A DNA stretch of 46,990 nucleotides from Candidatus Avelusimicrobium fimicolum (GCA_900541355.1 UQJU01000009.1:1-46990); one strand, 5' to 3'. Shown: positions 1 through 8,517, counted from the stretch's first letter. Translations and numbers: made by a program. Notes: generated by a model not told the origin, from the sequence alone.

Positions 1-834
1 CGTGGCGGTGCCGGAGCAGGCCAGCAGGAAATCCATCTGCGAGCGGAGCTCGTAGTTTTTGTCTTTGACCAGACGGAAGTTGGCGTGCGGCTTTTCGCCG
101 ATGAGGTTTAAGAAAGTCTGTTCGTCGGCGTCCGGCAATAAAAACATATACGCCTGCGTATTGGGAAATTCTTTAAGCACCTGTTTAAAAGCCTGGTAAA
201 AAACCGGGGTCAGGCGTTTGATTTCGCCCATGCGGCTGCCGGGCAGCATACCCAGTTTCCACGCGTATTCTTTATTATTGGGGACCTTAAAATTTTTGTC
301 CTTCGGCGCGGGCAGCTGGTCTAAAAGCGGGTTGCCCAGGAAAACGGCGTTGCCGCCGAATTTCTGGTGGAACTCCGGCTCAAACGGATAAATGGTGAAC
401 ATCTTTTTGGTAAGCGTGGCCAGGCGTTTGGCGCGGTACTGGCGGCTGGCCCACACCTGCGGCGTTACATAATAGTAAGCCGGGATGTTGCGGTGCTTTG
501 CCATACCTAATACTTGGTGGTTAAAGCCGTAAAAGTCCACCACAATAAGAGCCACCGGGTTTTGCGTTTCCATATAATCGCGGATTTGGTTTAACAGTTT
601 AATCCAAAGCGGCATTTTTTTAAGCGGCTCAATAAACCCGCTTGCCCCTTGGCTGGCTAAATCATACATAAAAGTATCGCTGGCGGCGGCTAATTGTTTA
701 CCGCCGATAGCCGTAACGCGTACGTCGGGGTCGGCCGCCTTTAAGGCGCGCACCAAGGAAGCGGCGTGGATATCACCGGACACGTCCCCCGCCACGATGA
801 GAATATTTTTAGAAATGGGGGTAATGGTGGACAT
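1..834 (-). CDS. lpxB: Lipid-A-disaccharide synthase LpxB (3' end beyond window)
   Basis: Condenses UDP-2,3-diacylglucosamine with lipid X to form the lipid A disaccharide at the inner face of the inner membrane (GT19 family). The first 278 codons are in the window and the C-terminus runs off the left edge. Translating the minus strand gives family hallmarks: AGDVSGDIHA at residues 15-24, PQVWA at 125-129, GNPL at 167-170, LPGSR near 197-201 and SGTAT at 274-278. The ATG shares one base with the stop codon of the upstream dehydrogenase gene (TAATG), so the two are translationally coupled. Family assignment is secure; completeness cannot be judged. Confidence 0.93.
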   Translation of the reverse strand, partial: MSTITPISKNILIVAGDVSGDIHAASLVRALKAADPDVRVTAIGGKQLAAASDTFMYDLASQGASGFIEPLKKMPLWIKLLNQIRDYMETQNPVALIVVDFYGFNHQVLGMAKHRNIPAYYYVTPQVWASRQYRAKRLATLTKKMFTIYPFEPEFHQKFGGNAVFLGNPLLDQLPAPKDKNFKVPNNKEYAWKLGMLPGSRMGEIKRLTPVFYQAFKQVLKEFPNTQAYMFLLPDADEQTFLNLIGEKPHANFRLVKDKNYELRSQMDFLLACSGTAT

Positions 835-1898
835 TATTTTTCGTCTCCTTTAAATTGGCCCAAGGTTTCGTCCAGTACGGCTTGTGCGGCGCGGGCAACC
901 GTGCTGATAGCCTGCAACGGTTTGGGAGTGTGCAAGTGTCCCGTTTTCGGGATATCAAAACGGTTCATTTTTTCGCAAATTTGCAACGCCAGTTCCAGGG
1001 CTTTGGTTCCCTTTTCGCCGCTGGGGGCAGGGGTTCGGGCCGTTTTGATGCAGTCAATAAAATGCAAAATTTCTGCGGTAATAGGCAGTTGCTTTTCTAC
1101 CTTAGGATAATTAACGGTCAAATCGTTCATATTATTAATGACGGGTTTTTCCTTGCGGTATGTTTTCACGCGGGCGTTCATAAAGTCCACGGATACATAT
1201 CCGTCCGGCTGAAAAAGATGCATAAAACGGGCGCGTTCAAAACTGGCGCGGCTGGCAGTTACGTCGGCTACGGCTCCGTTGGCAAAATGCAGGCGGACGT
1301 TGGCGATATCCTCGTGCGGAGAAAACACGCTGAGTCCTACGGCATCCACGTGAACAACCTCGCTGGGAACAATAGTATAGAGCAAATCAATATCGTGAAT
1401 CATCAGGTCCAATACTACGCTGATGTTGGCCATACGTCCGTCGTACGGCCCTTGGCGGGTAATGGTAATAAAGCGCGGGTCTTTGATATATTTTACGGCT
1501 TCCACCACCGCCGGGTTAAAGCGTTCTACGTGCCCCACCTGCAAGACGAGGTTGTGGCGTTTGGCGGCTTGGATTAAGTCGCGCGCTTCTTCCATCGTTA
1601 CCGCAATCGGTTTTTCCACCAGCGTATGCACGCCGTGTTCCAAAAAGTACATACCTATTTGGTGGTGCAACTGCGTGGGAGCCGCTACAATTACCGCATC
1701 TACTTGTCCGACGAGTTCTTCCGGCTTGGTATATGGGGTGCAGTTGTGCGCCCACGCGAGTTTTTGCGCGCGCATTACGTCCGGGTCGCACACACCCACC
1801 AACGTAACCCCTTTCATTTTGGCAAGGGTGCGGGTGTGGAAAGTTCCGATTTTGCCGGCGCCGATAACGCCGAATTTGATAGGTTTGTCTTGGACCAT
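834..1898 (-). CDS. Gfo/Idh/MocA-family dehydrogenase, possible UDP-GlcNAc 3-dehydrogenase (GnnA-like)
   Basis: A 354-residue NAD(P)-dependent oxidoreductase. The N-terminal Rossmann domain has GAGKIG at residues 13-18, the family EKP motif is at 95-97, and a D-x3-H pair (D164, H168) matches the conserved catalytic region of the C-terminal domain. It overlaps lpxB by one base. In some bacteria a Gfo/Idh dehydrogenase, GnnA, sits beside lpxA/lpxB and, with the aminotransferase GnnB, makes UDP-GlcNAc3N for amide-linked lipid A. That role is inferred from position only; no gnnB is visible here. The start ATG has a GGAGAA ribosome-binding site, and a TATAAT box (1922-1927 on the complement) lies upstream. 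Confidence 0.8.
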   Translation of the reverse strand: MVQDKPIKFGVIGAGKIGTFHTRTLAKMKGVTLVGVCDPDVMRAQKLAWAHNCTPYTKPEELVGQVDAVIVAAPTQLHHQIGMYFLEHGVHTLVEKPIAVTMEEARDLIQAAKRHNLVLQVGHVERFNPAVVEAVKYIKDPRFITITRQGPYDGRMANISVVLDLMIHDIDLLYTIVPSEVVHVDAVGLSVFSPHEDIANVRLHFANGAVADVTASRASFERARFMHLFQPDGYVSVDFMNARVKTYRKEKPVINNMNDLTVNYPKVEKQLPITAEILHFIDCIKTARTPAPSGEKGTKALELALQICEKMNRFDIPKTGHLHTPKPLQAISTVARAAQAVLDETLGQFKGDEK

Positions 1899-1975
1899 AA
1901 ATCTTTTCTCCGTTATTATCTATTATACCTAATGTATCCTTGTATTGGGCAAAATCATTTGCGCGCGCAAAAAAG

Positions 1976-2003
1976 TTGACAGGCTTTTTAATCTTGGTAT
2001 AAT
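1976..2003 (+). promoter_or_regulatory. Strong sigma-70 promoter of ndk
   Basis: Perfect -35 TTGACA (1976-1981) and perfect -10 TATAAT (1998-2003) are separated by 16 bases. The expected transcription start, about 7 bases after the -10 box, falls on the ATG at 2010, which suggests a leaderless mRNA. Confidence 0.85.
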
Positions 2004-2009
2004 GTGAAT

Positions 2010-2468
2010 ATGAGATATATGGAAAGAACACTTGTTCTAATTAAACCGGATGCTATTGAAAAACGCATCAGCGGTCTTATTTTGGACCGCCTTGACCACC
2101 TCGGTCTGCAAATGACCGGGGCCAAAGTAGTTTCGCTTACGGAAGAATTGGCCCGCGCGCACTACAAGAATTTGGAAGGCAAACCCTTCTTGGAAGAAGT
2201 AATCCAGTATATGATGGGTGAATTTAACAATGTGCCGAACCATAAAATTTACGCTTTCGTTTTCCAAGGTGAAAATGCTATTGCCAAAGTCCGCCAGGAA
2301 ATCGGCAGTACAAACCCCGAAAAAGCCGCTCCGTGGACGATTCGCGGCAGTTTCGGCCGCTTTATCGGTGATGTAATGCAAAACTGCGTACACGCCTCCG
2401 GCTCTCCGGAAGATGCGGAAAAAGAAATTGCGCTTTGGTTTAAACCCGAAGAGGTGTTGGACCGCTAA
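2010..2468 (+). CDS. ndk: Nucleoside diphosphate kinase
   Basis: Transfers phosphate from NTPs to NDPs through a phosphohistidine. The RTLVLIKPDA opening is typical, the active-site histidine lies in NCVHASGSPEDA (H128 counted from 2010), and IRGSFGR is a variant of the usual IRGDFG substrate loop. Two in-frame ATGs are possible: 2010 (MRYMERT) and 2019 (MERT, the usual family start). Neither has a good Shine-Dalgarno sequence. The promoter at 1976-2003 predicts transcription beginning at about 2010, so I chose 2010 as a leaderless start. The stop codon is directly followed by the ATG of the next gene, so the genes are co-transcribed. Confidence 0.95.
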   Translation: MRYMERTLVLIKPDAIEKRISGLILDRLDHLGLQMTGAKVVSLTEELARAHYKNLEGKPFLEEVIQYMMGEFNNVPNHKIYAFVFQGENAIAKVRQEIGSTNPEKAAPWTIRGSFGRFIGDVMQNCVHASGSPEDAEKEIALWFKPEEVLDR

Positions 2469-3320
2469 ATGTTTGTCCGTTTATTAAAAACTGTCGCGCC
2501 GGCTGTCATGTTGGCGTGTGTTTTCACTCCGCTTTTAGGGGCGGAGACGGAAGAAAAAACGGTTTCTTTGTCCACGCAGGACGGTTGGGCGCTTGCCGCC
2601 GTGTACCGTCCTGCTTCTTCGCAGGATAAAACCGTTGTTTTATTGCACGATTTAAATAAAAAGAAAGAAGATTTTTCCTCTTTTAAAACCGACCTGGCGC
2701 GTGAGGGGTTCGGTTATTTGGCATTGGATTTGCGCGGGCACGGGCAAAGTACGGGCGAAGGGGAGGCCAAAACCTTTTCAAGAGAAGGGGTGGATAACCA
2801 GTTTAATAAAATGACCCGCGACGTGGACGCTGCGATGAAGTTCTTGCAAAAAAAGGGCATTACTCCGACGGAAACCGTACTGTTGGGCACCGGCTTGGGA
2901 GCCAATGTCGCGTCCAAGAGCGCAAGTTTCTGGCCGGATATTTCCGCCTTGGCTCTTATCAGTCCGACTACCAATAACCGTGATGTTCTTTCCATACCGG
3001 CTATGCGGTTATATAAAGGTGATGTACTGATTGCCGCCGGCGCGGCCGACAAAAAAATGTTTTTGGAAGCCAGCGTGCTGCGCAATGTGTCTTTTTTAAG
3101 TGCGGGAGAAGGAAAAGTAACCTTTTTAACCGCGTACGATTTAACCTCGCACGAAATGTTGGATAAATATTTGCGCCCGGCGCTTATCCAGTGGCTCAAA
3201 ACACCGCATAAGCCCGAGGTGCTGCCGGACCCAAAACTTACGCCGGACCCGATTCCGTCGGACGGCGCGTTAGTGGCCCCTTCCCAGAGCGAGGAGGCTC
3301 TGGTGCCGTCTGTGCTTTGA
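2469..3320 (+). CDS. Exported alpha/beta-hydrolase-fold protein lacking the nucleophile serine
   Basis: A 283-residue protein with an N-terminal signal peptide (cleavage probably after LLGA, about residue 25), then an alpha/beta hydrolase core. VVLLHDLN resembles the oxyanion-loop strand and LDLRGHGQS the typical loop after strand 4. The nucleophile elbow, usually GxSxG, reads LGTGLGANVAS here with Gly142 where the serine should be. The late HEM histidine motif remains near the C-terminus, which ends in a Pro-rich tail. It may be a non-catalytic fold or use another residue. It starts on the base after the ndk stop, without spacing. Confidence 0.75.
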   Translation: MFVRLLKTVAPAVMLACVFTPLLGAETEEKTVSLSTQDGWALAAVYRPASSQDKTVVLLHDLNKKKEDFSSFKTDLAREGFGYLALDLRGHGQSTGEGEAKTFSREGVDNQFNKMTRDVDAAMKFLQKKGITPTETVLLGTGLGANVASKSASFWPDISALALISPTTNNRDVLSIPAMRLYKGDVLIAAGAADKKMFLEASVLRNVSFLSAGEGKVTFLTAYDLTSHEMLDKYLRPALIQWLKTPHKPEVLPDPKLTPDPIPSDGALVAPSQSEEALVPSVL

Positions 3321-3333
3321 TTAGGAGAGTCTT

Positions 3334-4281
3334 GTGAAACCTGCTCGTATTGTTTTTCCTGGCTTTTGGTTTGGCGAAAGCGATTTGAAGCAAGCCGAAG
3401 AACTGGCCCGCCGCGGTGTCGGGGGTTTTTGCCTTTATGGGGCTACGGCCCGGGAAGCGTACGACTTTACGCGTCGTATGCGTGATGTGTCTCCATATGA
3501 CCATTTACTTTTTTGCGCTGATATTGACGAAGATTTAAACGAAATTATTACGGATGCCCCGTCCTTGCCGTCCAATGTTTCTTTGAGCCGCTTTTCCTCT
3601 CCGCAGGACGGTGCGTACCGCAAGGGAAATTTGTTGGCGCGTATGGCGCGCAGTTTGGGGATTGATTGGGTGTTGGCCCCGGTCGTGGACTTGGGGTATG
3701 CTTCCCCGGCTTTCTCCGATGTGCCGCTGGCAGTTACTCATTTGGCGGGAGATTTTATTGCGGGGCTTTCCAATGGCGGTGCATTGAACTGCGTAAAGTA
3801 TTTTCCCGGTGTGTCCGGCGTTTTAAAGACTTTGGCGCAAATGGAAGATGCAGAATTTGTGCCTTATAAACATATTTTCCGCCGCGCCGATGCTATTATG
3901 CCCTCGGATATGACGTTTCCCAATATTGATAACGATAACCAAGCAATGCTGTCGGACAAAATGATTAAGGGGCTTCTTAAAAAACGGCTTAATTACAAAG
4001 GTTGCGTGGTCAGTTTTCCGCTGTTTAAGGGGCGGCTGCGTTACGAGGATGCAAGCGTAATTAAAATGTTGCATTGTGGCATTGAGGATATTTTGGCTCC
4101 CAAAGATGCTTCCTCTGTTATTGATGCGATTGAACGGGAAGTGGATAGAGGATTCTTAATGGATGAAATTATCCACGCGGTTTCCAACCACGAAATGTTC
4201 ATCAGCAAAGTTTTTATGGGGCCGGAACCGATGGACTATAAAGAGGCTTTTGATATGGCCCGCAGTACCTTTGAAAAATAA
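3334..4281 (+). CDS. Glycoside hydrolase family 3-like protein, catalytic residues apparently lost
   Basis: A 315-residue TIM-barrel protein resembling the GH3 N-terminal domain (beta-N-acetylhexosaminidase, NagZ type). Recognisable landmarks are the PGFWFGE start, the GVGGFCLYG strand, KYFPG at 155-159 (normally KHFPGHG) and IMPSDMTFPNID (normally a TAHxxxPxxD segment). The loop that supplies the nucleophile aspartate (usually S/T-D-D/A-L) is S227-F228-P229 here, and the Asp/His acid-base loop after KxFPG is also missing. It is therefore likely a non-enzymatic relative, perhaps a sugar or muropeptide binder. No signal peptide is seen. GTG start at 3334 with the AGGAGAG ribosome-binding site 5 bases upstream. 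Confidence 0.7.
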   Translation: MKPARIVFPGFWFGESDLKQAEELARRGVGGFCLYGATAREAYDFTRRMRDVSPYDHLLFCADIDEDLNEIITDAPSLPSNVSLSRFSSPQDGAYRKGNLLARMARSLGIDWVLAPVVDLGYASPAFSDVPLAVTHLAGDFIAGLSNGGALNCVKYFPGVSGVLKTLAQMEDAEFVPYKHIFRRADAIMPSDMTFPNIDNDNQAMLSDKMIKGLLKKRLNYKGCVVSFPLFKGRLRYEDASVIKMLHCGIEDILAPKDASSVIDAIEREVDRGFLMDEIIHAVSNHEMFISKVFMGPEPMDYKEAFDMARSTFEK

Positions 4282-4298
4282 AAACTTGAAATAAATAA

Positions 4299-4331
4299 AC
4301 CCCCGCTCCGGAGTTATTCCAGAGTGGGGGT
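4299..4331. terminator. Bidirectional terminator between convergent genes
   Basis: Hairpin ACCCCCGCTC ... GAGTGGGGGT with A/T-rich flanks on both sides, located between the ends of the GH3-like gene and the YtxH gene. Confidence 0.75.
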
Positions 4332-4348
4332 ATTTTATCGGTTCAAAA

Positions 4349-4699
4349 TTACTCTTCGTCTTTTTTGAACTTGGCGGCAATTTCGTCTTTGCGGCGGTTA
4401 AATTCTTTTACCACTTTGTTTTTGCCGTCTTCCAGTTTTTCGCGTGCTTCTTCGGCACGGTCGGCTAATTTTTGGCGGAAATCTTCCGCGCGGTCTTTGA
4501 TTTTTTCTTTCAATTCTCCCGCGTGTTCCAACACATATTCTTTTTGTTCTTCGTAAGTGTCATCCGCCCAGCGTTTTAGTTTGCGGCGGGTTACTTCGCC
4601 CTTGGCCGGAGCCAACAGCACCCCGGCGGCGGCGCCCACGAGCGCTCCTAATAAAAAAGCGGCAATGCCCGCTCCGGCACATTCACATTTATGGCACAT
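4349..4699 (-). CDS. YtxH-like small protein with a glycine-rich membrane segment and amphipathic helix
   Basis: A 116-residue protein with an N-terminal hydrophobic Gly/Ala segment (AFLLGALVGAAAGVLLAP) followed by a long charged region rich in K, E, R and D with roughly 11-residue repeats (AEDFRQKLADRAEEAREKLED), which is typical of YtxH/apolipoprotein-like helices. It probably anchors in a membrane with a cytoplasmic coiled coil; YtxH-type proteins are often stress-related. An upstream in-frame ATG exists at 4750, but AGGAGG sits just before the ATG at 4699, so I chose that start. The N-terminus carries a CHKCEC cysteine cluster of unknown purpose. Confidence 0.75.
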   Translation of the reverse strand: MCHKCECAGAGIAAFLLGALVGAAAGVLLAPAKGEVTRRKLKRWADDTYEEQKEYVLEHAGELKEKIKDRAEDFRQKLADRAEEAREKLEDGKNKVVKEFNRRKDEIAAKFKKDEE

Positions 4700-4738
4700 A
4701 ATGTCCCCCTCCTTTTGCTTTGCTATAATGTTATATAT

Positions 4739-4766
4739 ATTGTACAACAATTAATAGGAAGTTCAA
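4739..4766 (-). promoter_or_regulatory. Promoter of the YtxH-like gene
   Basis: On the minus strand, TTGAAC (complement of 4761-4766), 16 bases, then TACAAT (complement of 4739-4744). It lies about 40 bases upstream of the ATG. Confidence 0.6.
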
Positions 4767-4835
4767 TTCCTTATACATAGTATAGTTGTAAATTTAGTTT
4801 TTGTCAGACCTATTTTTAATTAGTTGGAGGTAACT

Positions 4836-6224
4836 ATGCCAAATCCGTCCGCTCCCCGTCAAAACGGGAAACAACTGGCCCCCGAAGTCCGCAAACGCAA
4901 CTTTGAAGAAGTGGCCCAAATTTTTACCAAGGAAGAAGCCCAAGCCGAGGCAAACCGCTGTTTGCATTGTAAAAATGCCCGCTGTCAGGCCAACTGCCCG
5001 GTAGGGGTGCAAATCCCGGATTTTATTGCTCTGTTAAAGGACGGCAAAGTGGGCGAGGCCGCCAGCAAAATTATGGAAACGAGCCTTTTACCCGCTATTT
5101 GCGGACGTGTCTGCCCGCAAGAAAAACATTGTGAGGGAAATTGTGTTTTAAAGGAACGGTTTGGCTCTGTCAATATCGGTATGTTGGAACGCTACACCGC
5201 CGATACCGCCCGCAACGAAGGTTTATTAAAGGCACCGCAAACGGCCAAGCCGACCGGTAAAAAAGTGGCTTGTATCGGTTCCGGACCGTCCTCTATTGCG
5301 GCGGCGGCTGAACTGGCCCGCGCGGGACACGACGTAACTGTTTTTGAAGCCTTGCACGCCTTTGGTGGGGTTTTGCGCTACGGTATTCCGTCTTTCCGCT
5401 TGCCGCGCGAAGTAATTGACCACGAAATTGAAACCGTTAAATCTATGGGGGTTAAGTTTGTAACGGACGTATTGGTGGGCGCAACGGAAAAAATTGCCGA
5501 TTTGCTGAAAGATTTTGATGCTGTGTATGTGGGCAGCGGTGCCGGATTGCCGACTTTGACAGGTATCCCCGGCGAAAATGCCGTCGGTGTATATAGCGCA
5601 AACGAATTTTTAACCCGCATTAACTTAATGCAGGCGTTTAAATTCCCGGAAACGGATACCCCTATTCAAGTAGGTAAACACGTTGTGGTATTGGGCGGCG
5701 GAAACAGTGCAATGGATGCGGCCCGCTGTGCAATGCGTTTGGGGCCGGACTCCGTTACGATTGCGTACCGCAGAAGCGCGGCAGAAATGCCTGCGCGCGC
5801 CGCAGAAGTGGAACACGCCAAGGAAGAGGGCGTTCAATTTGAATATTTGGTAACGCCCAAAGAAGTGTTGGCAGATGACAAGGGCCGCGTAACCGGGCTG
5901 AAATGCACCCGCAACCAGTTGGGCGAACCTGATGCCAGAGGCCGCCGCCGTCCGGTGGAAATTCCCGGCTCGGAGTTTGTAATGCCTGTTGATACGATTA
6001 TTGTGGCTATCGGGCAAAAGCCGAACCCGATTATTGCCAAAACTACGCCGGAACTCAAAACAACCGAACGCGGCGTGTTGGTGCTGGACGAAGAAGGCAA
6101 AACCACTATGCCGGGCGTGTATGCCGGGGGAGATATTATCCGCGGCGGAGCCACGGTGCTCCTGGCGATGAAAGACGGCATTGAAGCCGCCAAACGCATA
6201 AATGCCTACTTGGAGGGGAAATAG
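4836..6224 (+). CDS. nfnB: NfnB/GltA-like FAD oxidoreductase (NADPH-dependent glutamate synthase small-chain family)
   Basis: A 462-residue flavoprotein. Eight N-terminal cysteines (C42, C45, C50, C54 and C89, C93, C99, C103) suit two [4Fe-4S] clusters. A GxGxxS FAD loop follows at about residue 150 (CIGSGPSSIAAAAELA), a second dinucleotide fold at VVVLGGGNSAMDAA, and the C-terminal FAD motif GVYAGGDIIRGG. Family members are either GltA-type glutamate synthase or the NfnB/SudA subunit. Because the next gene is the FNR-like partner, NADH-dependent reduced ferredoxin:NADP+ oxidoreductase (electron bifurcation) is the more likely function. Start ATG 4836 is preceded by GGAGGT; the TTG at 4824 in the same frame would overlap that site and is rejected. 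Confidence 0.85.
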   Translation: MPNPSAPRQNGKQLAPEVRKRNFEEVAQIFTKEEAQAEANRCLHCKNARCQANCPVGVQIPDFIALLKDGKVGEAASKIMETSLLPAICGRVCPQEKHCEGNCVLKERFGSVNIGMLERYTADTARNEGLLKAPQTAKPTGKKVACIGSGPSSIAAAAELARAGHDVTVFEALHAFGGVLRYGIPSFRLPREVIDHEIETVKSMGVKFVTDVLVGATEKIADLLKDFDAVYVGSGAGLPTLTGIPGENAVGVYSANEFLTRINLMQAFKFPETDTPIQVGKHVVVLGGGNSAMDAARCAMRLGPDSVTIAYRRSAAEMPARAAEVEHAKEEGVQFEYLVTPKEVLADDKGRVTGLKCTRNQLGEPDARGRRRPVEIPGSEFVMPVDTIIVAIGQKPNPIIAKTTPELKTTERGVLVLDEEGKTTMPGVYAGGDIIRGGATVLLAMKDGIEAAKRINAYLEGK

Positions 6225-6225
6225 T

Positions 6226-7080
6226 ATGCAGGAAAATACCATTTTAGTAAAGGAAAATTTAAGCAGCGTAGTAGCAAAATTTGTCATCTATAAACCATTG
6301 GTTGCCAAAGCCGCCCAAGCAGGGCAATTTGTCATTTTGCGCGGACGAGAGGGAGGGGAACGCGTGCCGGTTACGCTCGTGGATTGGGATAAAGAACAGG
6401 GAACCATTACCGTGATTATCCAAGCCATCGGCAAGACTACCGGTTTGTTTAACTCCTTGAACCAAGGCGATAAATTTTTGAACGTGGCCGGCCCGCTCGG
6501 AACACCCGTAGAAATCAAAAATTACGGCACCGTAGCCGTCATAGGTGGGGGAGTCGGCATTGCTGAGGTGTACCCCATTGCCCGCGCGTTTAAAGAGGCG
6601 GGCAACCGCGTGATTGCCGTATTGGGTGCGCGCACCAAAGATTTGCTTATTTTGGAACCTGAAATGCGTGCGCTGTGTGATAAAACAGTCAGCACTACGG
6701 ACGACGGGTCCTTTGGTATGAAAGGGATGGTTACGGATGCAATTCAAAAATTGCACGACGAGGGCGAAAAAATTAATGCCGGTTTTATTATTGGGCCGAT
6801 TCCAATGATGAAATTTACATCGCGTTTAATGGATAAATTAGATATGAATCCGCACGCCAGCCTCAACCCCATTATGTTGGACGGTACGGGGATGTGCGGC
6901 TGCTGCCGTGTAACGGTGGAGGGAAAAGTGCGCTTTGCGTGCGTGGAAGGACCTATGTTCCCGTCTAAAACCATTGATTTTGACGAACTCATCCGCCGCA
7001 CCGCCGAGTACCGCCCGCAAGAAGCGCAAAGTTTGGAACTTTACCAAAAGGACCACGTTTGCAAGTGCGGCCTGCACTAA
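6226..7080 (+). CDS. nfnA: NfnA-like ferredoxin reductase subunit (sulfide dehydrogenase/DHOD electron-transfer family)
   Basis: A 284-residue protein with a FAD-binding barrel (QFVILRGREGGERVPVT), an NAD-binding domain (VAVIGGGVGIAEVYPIAR) and a C-terminal [2Fe-2S] motif (MCGCCRVTVEGKVRFACVEG; C224, C226 or C227 and C239). It ends in CKCGLH, two further cysteines whose role is unclear. It begins one base after the nfnB stop with GGAGGGG as its ribosome-binding site, so the two are one operon. Together they should exchange electrons between NADH, ferredoxin and NADP+. The order (large subunit first) is the reverse of the commonly described nfnA-nfnB order. Confidence 0.85.
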   Translation: MQENTILVKENLSSVVAKFVIYKPLVAKAAQAGQFVILRGREGGERVPVTLVDWDKEQGTITVIIQAIGKTTGLFNSLNQGDKFLNVAGPLGTPVEIKNYGTVAVIGGGVGIAEVYPIARAFKEAGNRVIAVLGARTKDLLILEPEMRALCDKTVSTTDDGSFGMKGMVTDAIQKLHDEGEKINAGFIIGPIPMMKFTSRLMDKLDMNPHASLNPIMLDGTGMCGCCRVTVEGKVRFACVEGPMFPSKTIDFDELIRRTAEYRPQEAQSLELYQKDHVCKCGLH

Positions 7081-7100
7081 TAAAAAGTTGGTTTAAAAAT

Positions 7101-7131
7101 GCCCCGGGTTATATATCAAGCCCGGGGCTTT
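7101..7131 (+). terminator. Terminator of the nfn operon
   Basis: Perfect stem GCCCCGGG/CCCGGGGC (7101-7108, 7121-7128) followed by TTT. Confidence 0.75.
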
Positions 7132-7145
7132 CTGCAAAATCTATA

Positions 7146-7177
7146 AAAAGCCCCCGGTTGTTGCACCGGGGGCTTTT
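7146..7177. terminator. Second, bidirectional terminator
   Basis: Perfect 12-base stem AAAAGCCCCCGG/CCGGGGGCTTTT; the U-tract works on both strands, serving the nfn operon and the converging phoH gene. Confidence 0.85.
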
Positions 7178-7191
7178 CAATGCTAATAACC

Positions 7192-8517
7192 TTAAAGCAA
7201 CTTGGAAGCCAAATCTGCCAGGTGGCTGCGTTCCGTCTTGGTAAACGTAATATGTCCGTGGCTCTTTTGGCCTTTTAAGCGGTCCACCAAATAGGTAAGC
7301 CCGTTGGATTCCACATCCAAGTATGGCGTATCAATTTGATACGGGTCGCCCGTAACCACAACTTTTGTACCTTCGCCCGCACGGGTTAAAATCGTCTTCA
7401 TTTCGTGCGGAGTCAGGTTTTGTGCGTCGTCCACAATCATATACTGGCCCGGGAGGGAGCGGCCGCGCATATGCGTAACGGAGGCAATTTCAATTTTACC
7501 GCTGTCCAGCAGGTAATGGGCTTTTTCTTCGCCTTCATCCGGGTTGCGGCGGTCCGCCAAGAACGCGAGGTTGTCGTAAATAGCCCCCATCCACGCTTCC
7601 AGTTTTTCTTCCTTAGTTCCGGGCAAAAAGCCGATATCTTTTCCGACCGGAACGATTGAGCGGCACACCACCAAGCGGCGGTAGGCGTTTTCGTCCATTG
7701 TGCGCTGTAAACCGGTAGCCAAGGTGATAAGCGTTTTCCCTGTGCCCGCCGTACCTACGAGGGTTACAATGTCCAAACTGTCATCTAACAGCAGTTCCAT
7801 TGCAAAGCGCTGTTCTTTGTTTAGCGGCTTAATGCCCCAGGCCGTCGGTTCTTGGGTGGAAAGCGGACGCAGTACAAATTCCCCGCTGTTGGCCACGCGC
7901 CCGATAGCGGATTTTTTGCTTCCGTCGGACGACTTTAAAATAATAAACTCGTTGGGATAATAAACCGCCGGGTCCATCGGGAGTTTTTTGTCGCGGTAAA
8001 ACGCGTCAATCTGCTCTGCCGAAACTTCCAATTCCGCTACGCCCGTATAAAGTTCGTCCACGTTGACCTTGTCGGACGTATAGTCTTGCGAGGCTAAACC
8101 GAGGGCTTCGGCTTTCAGGCGCATATTAATATCTTTGGTTACCACAATTACAGGCGCGGCGTTCTTGCGGTAGGAACCTTCCTTTTTACTTAACGTATAG
8201 GCAATATTTAAAATAGAGTTATCTGCTTTGTTAAACGCTAAGGATTGGGGCAAAATGTTGGGTTTATCCAACTCAATTTTAAGGATTCCGCCCTTGTCCA
8301 GTTTTACACCTTCGTTCAAACGGCCGTGGGAACGCATTTCATCTAATGTGCGGGACACCATACGCGCATTTTTGCCGCGGGTATCGCCCTCACTTTTAAA
8401 AGCGTCCAATTCTTCAATCACCGCCATCGGGATAATAATGTCATTATCCTCAAAGGCGTGCAGGCAGTTTACGTCGTGCAGAAGCACATTGGTATCTAGT
8501 ATGAATGTTTTTTTCAT
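7192..8517 (-). CDS. PIN-domain PhoH-family ATPase (PhoH2 type)
   Basis: A 441-residue fusion of an N-terminal PIN ribonuclease domain (FILDTNVLLHD with Asp8; further acidic residues downstream such as VTKDIN) and a C-terminal PhoH ATPase with Walker A GTAGTGKT (Lys261), Walker B VDDAQNLTPHE and sensor VVTGDPYQID. PhoH2 proteins are RNA helicase/ribonucleases; domain order and length fit the family. No small upstream antitoxin-like gene is seen. The promoter (8560-8587) leaves a leader of about 35 bases with a small CCCGT/ACGGG hairpin and a GAGGGG ribosome-binding site, so this gene is conventionally led, unlike its divergent neighbour. Confidence 0.92.
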   Translation of the reverse strand: MKKTFILDTNVLLHDVNCLHAFEDNDIIIPMAVIEELDAFKSEGDTRGKNARMVSRTLDEMRSHGRLNEGVKLDKGGILKIELDKPNILPQSLAFNKADNSILNIAYTLSKKEGSYRKNAAPVIVVTKDINMRLKAEALGLASQDYTSDKVNVDELYTGVAELEVSAEQIDAFYRDKKLPMDPAVYYPNEFIILKSSDGSKKSAIGRVANSGEFVLRPLSTQEPTAWGIKPLNKEQRFAMELLLDDSLDIVTLVGTAGTGKTLITLATGLQRTMDENAYRRLVVCRSIVPVGKDIGFLPGTKEEKLEAWMGAIYDNLAFLADRRNPDEGEEKAHYLLDSGKIEIASVTHMRGRSLPGQYMIVDDAQNLTPHEMKTILTRAGEGTKVVVTGDPYQIDTPYLDVESNGLTYLVDRLKGQKSHGHITFTKTERSHLADLASKLL

